Positions 59,221 to 64,000 of a DNA stretch of 64,000 nucleotides are shown here, piece after piece. The DNA comes from Cryptomeria japonica (lineage: Eukaryota; Streptophyta; Pinopsida; Cupressales; Cupressaceae): assembly GCF_030272615.1 (NCBI RefSeq), contig NC_081410.1:221453415-221517414 (forward strand), written 5' to 3'. The notes beneath the pieces were generated by a model that was not told the origin of the DNA, searched no databases, and was given only the letters and a program-made list of their open reading frames with translations. Within the stretch, counting starts at the first letter, position 1. Each line of letters starts with the position of its first letter. Made by a program: the position numbers and the translations under genes.

Positions 59221-59419
59221 TCCCCCAATTTCTGTAGATATCTTCTCTGCTTCACATCTTCTCCCCCTTTGACAACAATGCCAAAGTGGAGGCACAAGCT
59301 TCCATGTTCCATTATGCTGCTCCCCTTGAGGAGTAGCATCCTTCAACACATCAATCTTGAAGAAAAAATTGACTATGCAATACCTGACTGATGTGGAGCA
59401 TATACCTTTAGTTTACCTC
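59221..59419 (-). other. Element E 3' untranslated region
   Basis: Noncoding interval between the polypurine tract and the RNase H end, with a further AAAGGGGGAGAAG run at about 59260. Confidence 0.6.
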
Positions 59420-60905
59420 CTAGAGGGGCAACACCCCTAATTCACCTCTTAAGTACATAAATGTAGCCTTTGGGAGAGGCTTGGTGAATATGTCTGCTAA
59501 TTGATCCTGATTGGAAACATGTTCCAGTGTAATCTCTTTGTTCTGAACCTTTTCCCTCAAGAAATGATACTTAAGCTCAAAGTGCTTGGTTCTAGAATGT
59601 AAAACCGGATTCTTGGAGATATTTATTGCACTAGTATTGTCACAAAATATACTTACCGGTTCAGATACAGGAACTTTGAAGCCATTTAATACATTCTTCA
59701 TCCAAATTGTCCGAGTGTAGTTCATGAAAGCTGCAACATACTCTGCTTTCGTTGTAGACTGAGAGGTACAACTCTACTTCTTACTCATCCATGAGACCAG
59801 TCTACCACTGAGAAAGAATGCACCACCGGTTGTGCTTTTCCAGTCATCTATATTGTCTGCCCAATCAGCATCTATATATACTTTCAAGTTGAAATCCTTG
59901 CTATATGGATACCACAATCCATAGTCAACAGTTCCCTTCAGATACCTAAGAATCCGCTTGACTGCAACCAAGTGGGATTCTCTTGGGCTTTTCTGGAATC
60001 TTGCAGTAATGCCAACTGCATGTGCAATATCCAGTCTGCTATGCACTACATAATGCAACTTACCAATCATTGATCGGTATTCCTTTTCATCAACCAATGT
60101 TGAGTCATCTGCTAAGTCATATTCTTTGGATAGTTTACAACTGGTCACCATCGAAGTACCAACTGGTTTGCTATCTTCCATACCAAAGGTCTTCAACACC
60201 TCTTTGACATACTTGGACTGAGTGATAAAGATTCCATCTTTCATCTGCTGGATCTGTAGTCCAATGAAGAATTTAATCTCCCCTATGAGTGACATTTCAA
60301 ACTCTTTCTTCATCTCATCTGCAAACTCATGACTCATCTTGTCATCTCCACCAAAGATAATGTCATCAACAAATACCTCACAGATCAGGATCTGGTCTCC
60401 TTCAAACTTCAAGTAGATATTGCTATCTTCACTTGTTCTCATCAAATCCAATCTTCACAAGATGGGAATGTAGACGTTCATACCATGCTCTAGGTGTTTG
60501 CTTTAGACCATATAAGGCTTTATGTAGCCTACAAACCATGTCACTATCTTCAGATAGGTAAAACCCATAAGGTTGCTCAATATACACCTCCTCTTCAAGT
60601 ACACCATTTAGGAATGCAGATTTTACATCCATTTGATATACTTTGAAACCTTTAAAAGCTGCATATGCAAGAAGCATATGGACTCCTTCCAATCTGGCTA
60701 TAGGAGCAAAGGTTTCTCCATAGTCTTCTCCATCTTCTTGAGCATATCCTTTGCACACCAATCTGGCTTTGTTCCTAATCACTATGTCATCCTCATTCAG
60801 CTTATTTCTGAAAACCCATTTGGTACCAATGACATTTTTATGCTCCGGTCTGGGTACCAGAGACCATGTACCATTTTTCTCTATCTGGTCAAGTTCCTCT
60901 TCCAT
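59420..60905 (-). pseudogene. Element E reverse transcriptase and RNase H
   Basis: [67 protein letters not shown] and [14 protein letters not shown]. RNase H: VYIDADWADNIDDWKST, SWMSKK, then TAG, and IFCDNTSAI to ADIFTKPLPK. One extra base near 60440 shifts the frame between the two RT blocks, and the TAG after SKK (about 59773) sits where Gln is usual. Otherwise well preserved. Confidence 0.92.
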
Positions 60906-61289
60906 TGCCTTGATCCAGTCTTCATCTTTATGGGCCTCTTTGAATTATTTAGGCTCAAATTCAGAGATCATACATGAGTTTTCTCTGACCTTTCTTCTTG
61001 TAAGGATTCCTACATCCTTATCTCCTATGATCTACTTAGTATCATGATTCAGCTTGACATACCGAGGAATGCTCTTAATGGATTCCTCTTGCTTTTCTTC
61101 TTCATCCTCATCTCCATCAGTATCAAAATCTACATCTACCGGTGTAGGAAAACTGTTACTGGTACTTGGTTGACTGACAACCGGTTCCCAGAAAAGTTAC
61201 AACCGGTTTATTTACCGCTGCTCATTGCCGGTTTCCTCAGTTTTCTCAGAGGTTTCATCAACTCTTACATTGATTCTTTCCATAATTCT
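60906..61289 (-). pseudogene. Element E integrase-RT linker
   Basis: Acidic, low-complexity linker with VDVDFDTDGDEDEEEKQEES and IPRYVKLNHDTK, a TAG after DTK (CAG to TAG type), and further stops. Confidence 0.7.
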
Positions 61290-61814
61290 CTAAGTCCTAT
61301 TGTTGAAACACTTGAGAGCTTTGCTCTTGGTGGAATATCCTAGGAATATTCCCTCATCACATTTCACATCAAATTTTCTCTGGTGTTCACTCCTCTTGAT
61401 GTAACATTTGCTACCAAACAATCTAAAGTAGCTAACCACAGGTGTCTTACCTATCCAATACTCATAAGGAGTTTTATCCTTACCTTTCTTGATGAGTACT
61501 CGGTTCATTATGTAGACTGCAGTGCTCACCGCTTCTCTCCAAAAGGTGTGAGCTACCTTTCCTTGAATCAATATGGTTCTAGCTACTTCAACCACAGTCT
61601 GGTTATTCCTCTCTGCTAGGCCATTCTGTTGTGGAGTCCGGGGGGCAGACAGTTGCCTCTTGATGCCATGTTCTTCACAGTACTTGTTGAATTCACTAGA
61701 AGTGAGTTCCCCTCCTTGATCAGTTCTCAGGCACTTGATCCTTTTACCGCTTTCCTTCTCCACTAATGCTCTGAAAGCTTTGTACTTCACAAAGGCTTCA
61801 GACTTGTCTTTCAA
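61290..61814 (-). pseudogene. Element E integrase core, C-terminal part
   Basis: Continues the frame of the gag-integrase ORF past a TGA at 61821-61823, where Trp is usual (DDYSRMxW). It holds the second Asp (RTDQGGE) and the Glu (PQQNGLAERNNQ) of the DDE triad and the copia GKTPVVSYFRLFGSKCY block. Confidence 0.92.
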
Positions 61815-61823
61815 GAATGTGAC

Positions 61824-63518
61824 TCACATCATTCTTGAGTAGTCATCAGTGAGAATCATGAAGTACCTATCACCCTGCACACTTCTAGTTTTCATAGGAC
61901 CACACAAATCAGTATGCACAAGATCAAGAAAGTTGTCAGTAGTGAAAGATTTACCTTTAAAGGTTGAGGAAGACATTTTCCCCAATGGACACTCTCTGCA
62001 CAAGGTATTATCCGGTTTTCTTAGCACCGGCAACCCTCTAATTGCCTTGATCTTACTAGCCTTCACAATGTTATCAAAGTTTACATGGCAGAGTCTCCTA
62101 TGCCATATCCAACTATCATCAAATTTAGCCATAAGACATGTACTTATATTTGCATTCAGCTGAAATAGGTTACCTTTGGTCTGCATACCGATGGCCACCA
62201 ATTCACCATTCTTTCCTTTGATTCTGCAAACTCCATTCTTGAATTCCAGAGTGAGGCCACTGTCATTCAGTTGGGCAACACTCAGAAGGTTGTGTCTGAG
62301 ACCATCAACCCAATACACATTGTCAACACTACTCTTTCCATTTAGAGATATGGACCCTCTACCTTTGACCATGCATGGTGCATCATTGCCAAAGCGAACC
62401 ACACCACCATCATACTCTTCCAAGGATAGAAACTTGCTCCAGTCACCAGTCATATGGTGAGAACAACCACTGTCAATGATCCACTCATTGGAATTATCAA
62501 ACCGGGAGACAAGAGCCTTCTTGTCTAACACATCTTCCTTGACAGCAACAAGCACAATATCTTCATTTTCTTCATCCTCTGACTCCTCATCTATGACACC
62601 TTCATCGACTGCCACAAAACAATTTCTCGGGTTTCCTCCTTTGAATTTCTTGAACCTTTCCAGTTTGTCCTTGTTGTCGCCATTAGGACAGTTTACAACA
62701 ATATGTCTTATCCAGTTACAAGAAAAGCATTTCAAAGGTAGCTTACCTCTGTATTTGTCGGTTCCTTTAGGAAGTTTCCTGGCAAGGAGAGCTTCAAATG
62801 CCATCAAAATCTCCTCATCATCCATTTCTCTACTATGTCTTGGTTCACCACTAGTGCTAGCTTCTTTTCCTTTTTTGGATGGTACAACAGAAGCTTTAAA
62901 AGCTGATTCAGTCTTTTGAACACTGCCATCAAAACTATTTAGCTCATAGGTTGTCATCTTTGCAATGATGGAGTCTAGGGATACCTTAGTCTTGTCTATT
63001 GATCTCAGCTCCTGAATAGTAGCAACCCTTATTGCATAGACCGACAATAGGGATCTCAGGACTTTGCTTACCACAGTGGAATCTTCTATTTTACCACCTG
63101 CACTCTTGATATCTCCAACAACGGTTTTGATTCTTATTCCATACTTTTGAATGGTCTCACCTTCAACCATCTGCATATCTTCAAACTTCCCTCTAAGGCT
63201 TTCTTTCTTAGCTTGTTTTACATGCTCATCACCACCATAGATATTTTCAAGAGTATCCCATACCTCTTTGGGATTTACCTTATCTTGGACATCAATAAAC
63301 TCAATGTCAGATAAACTACTAATTAATGCTTCCATGACTTGCCCATTCTCCTGCATCTCTCTCTTTTGGTCATCAGTGAGAGTACCGGTAGGGGCAACAT
63401 AGGCATTCTCAACATAGCTCCAGAGTTGAGCACCCATGATTTTGATGTATATCTTCATTCTGTCTTTCCATATACTGAAATTTTCTCTGTTAAACTTTGG
63501 ACCTTCCCTCTTCATCAT
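61824..63518 (-). pseudogene. Element E gag, protease, pre-integrase and N-terminal integrase
   Basis: An open frame of 564 codons from MMKREGPKFNREN. Gag capsid: NFSIWKDRMKIYI, KVNPKEVWDTLENIYGG (residues ~15-250). Knuckle CFSCNWIRHIVVNC (~263-276) keeps CX2CX4HX4C. Protease WIIDSGCSHHMTGDW (~350). Pre-integrase IWHRRLCHVNFDNI and CRECPLGK (~470-515). First integrase Asp in LVHTDLCGPMKTRSVQG (~535). Stopped by TGA at 61821-61823. The gag is complete. Confidence 0.93.
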
Positions 63519-63570
63519 TAGACTAGGATCTTTACCTCAAGCGGTTAAGCTTATAGCACAGAGGACCTGG

Positions 63571-63589
63571 AGGATGCTCTGATACCAAT
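63571..63589 (-). other. Element E primer binding site (tRNA-Met)
   Basis: On the minus strand ATTGGTATCAGAGCATCCT follows the LTR end GAGTTATCA directly. Confidence 0.92.
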
Positions 63590-64000
63590 TGATAACTCAA
63601 TGATGAAATAATTGTACCAAACTGGTACTACGAGGGGGGGTGAATCAGTACAGACAAAAACACACTCTTAAACCGGTTTGTCAGTAGACACTGTGCATTG
63701 ACAAACAAACAGTAACATCGGTCCTAAAATAGAGTACAACCGGCAAAAACCTAGAATAACTGAGACAAGCATAAACTGGTTGATACCTATCTTCTCATAT
63801 ACTCTAACACTTCATTTCCATTTCACCCTAATACATGAACAAGTAATCTACCATCAATGATATACATATGAGCAACTAGATCAATAAGATTTACCGCTTG
63901 ACAGAAAACAACAAAGCATCACATGAGAAAGACATCACACATGACACACATATTTTTCACATGGAAACCCAATTGGGAAAAACCACGGTGGGGATGAATA
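63590..64000 (-). repeat. Element E 5' LTR, right part outside the window
   Basis: Matches the left part of the 3' LTR (57530 onward). Its G-run module at about 63633 is a 7-G run, against a G-run of roughly twice that length plus a second run in the 3' LTR. Confidence 0.92.

Larger units (their letters stand above)
57530..64000 (-). mobile_element. Element E: copia element inserted in gag of element C
   Basis: Minus strand: 5' LTR (from beyond 64000 to 63590), tRNA-Met primer site, gag-pol (63518-59420), polypurine tract, 3' LTR (59162-57530). LTRs end ...GAGTTATCA on the minus strand. The coding region is nearly complete with a few stops and a frameshift. The second copy of the TAAAG target site would lie outside the window. 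Confidence 0.93.

Overview
This window is plant nuclear DNA made almost entirely of nested LTR retrotransposons. The evidence for a plant is: Ty1/copia and Ty3/gypsy elements of plant-type lineages (a Tekay-like chromovirus and a Tat-like element with a second, archaeal-type RNase H), initiator-tRNA-Met primer sites, a PPR-repeat pseudogene, a pectin-methylesterase-inhibitor-like fragment and a plant mobile domain (PMD) gene. The density of elements, the very long LTRs (3.7-4.0 kb) and the low GC suggest a large genome. A gymnosperm is my guess, but the sequence does not prove it. I see no tRNA, rRNA or CRISPR. Few or no functional host genes are visible.

Layout. 1-7.7 kb: low-copy AT-rich DNA holding a PMEI-like fragment (minus), two diverged copies of a short hydrophobic ORF in a segmental duplication, a five-unit ~164-bp minisatellite and a decayed PPR gene. 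7.7-7.86 kb: a short stretch with bacterial-looking codon use. 7.86-8.56 kb: end of a copia LTR, primer site and partial gag. 8.56-32.86 kb: element A (plus), which has copia-like LTRs but encodes a coiled-coil/zinc-knuckle ORF and a large unrecognised ORF2. ORF2 is split by a Tekay chromovirus (10611-24427, target duplication TCAAA) and by a 4.0-kb solo LTR (25222-29255, target duplication GAAAG). 32.86-35.48 kb: 3' remnant of a related element F. 35.6-40.9 kb: element B (minus), a relative of A with the same ORF2. 40.9-57.5 kb: copia element C (minus), split by Tat element D (44228-57025, target duplication CTTTG). 57.5-64.0 kb: copia element E (minus), inserted in the gag of C and running off the right end.

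The most interesting part is element D. It has an unbroken 1859-codon protease/G-patch/RT/RNase H/aRNase H/integrase frame with no recognisable gag. On the opposite strand, between integrase and the 3' LTR, lies a PMD gene whose three-exon model keeps phase over 730 codons and now carries four stop codons. A second unusual system is the A/B/F family, which has no visible reverse transcriptase or integrase but keeps a shared ~1000-residue ORF2. Premature stops across the window are mostly CAG to TAG or CGA to TGA, as expected from cytosine methylation and deamination. In the Tekay element two of them can be checked against a duplicated copy that keeps CAG.
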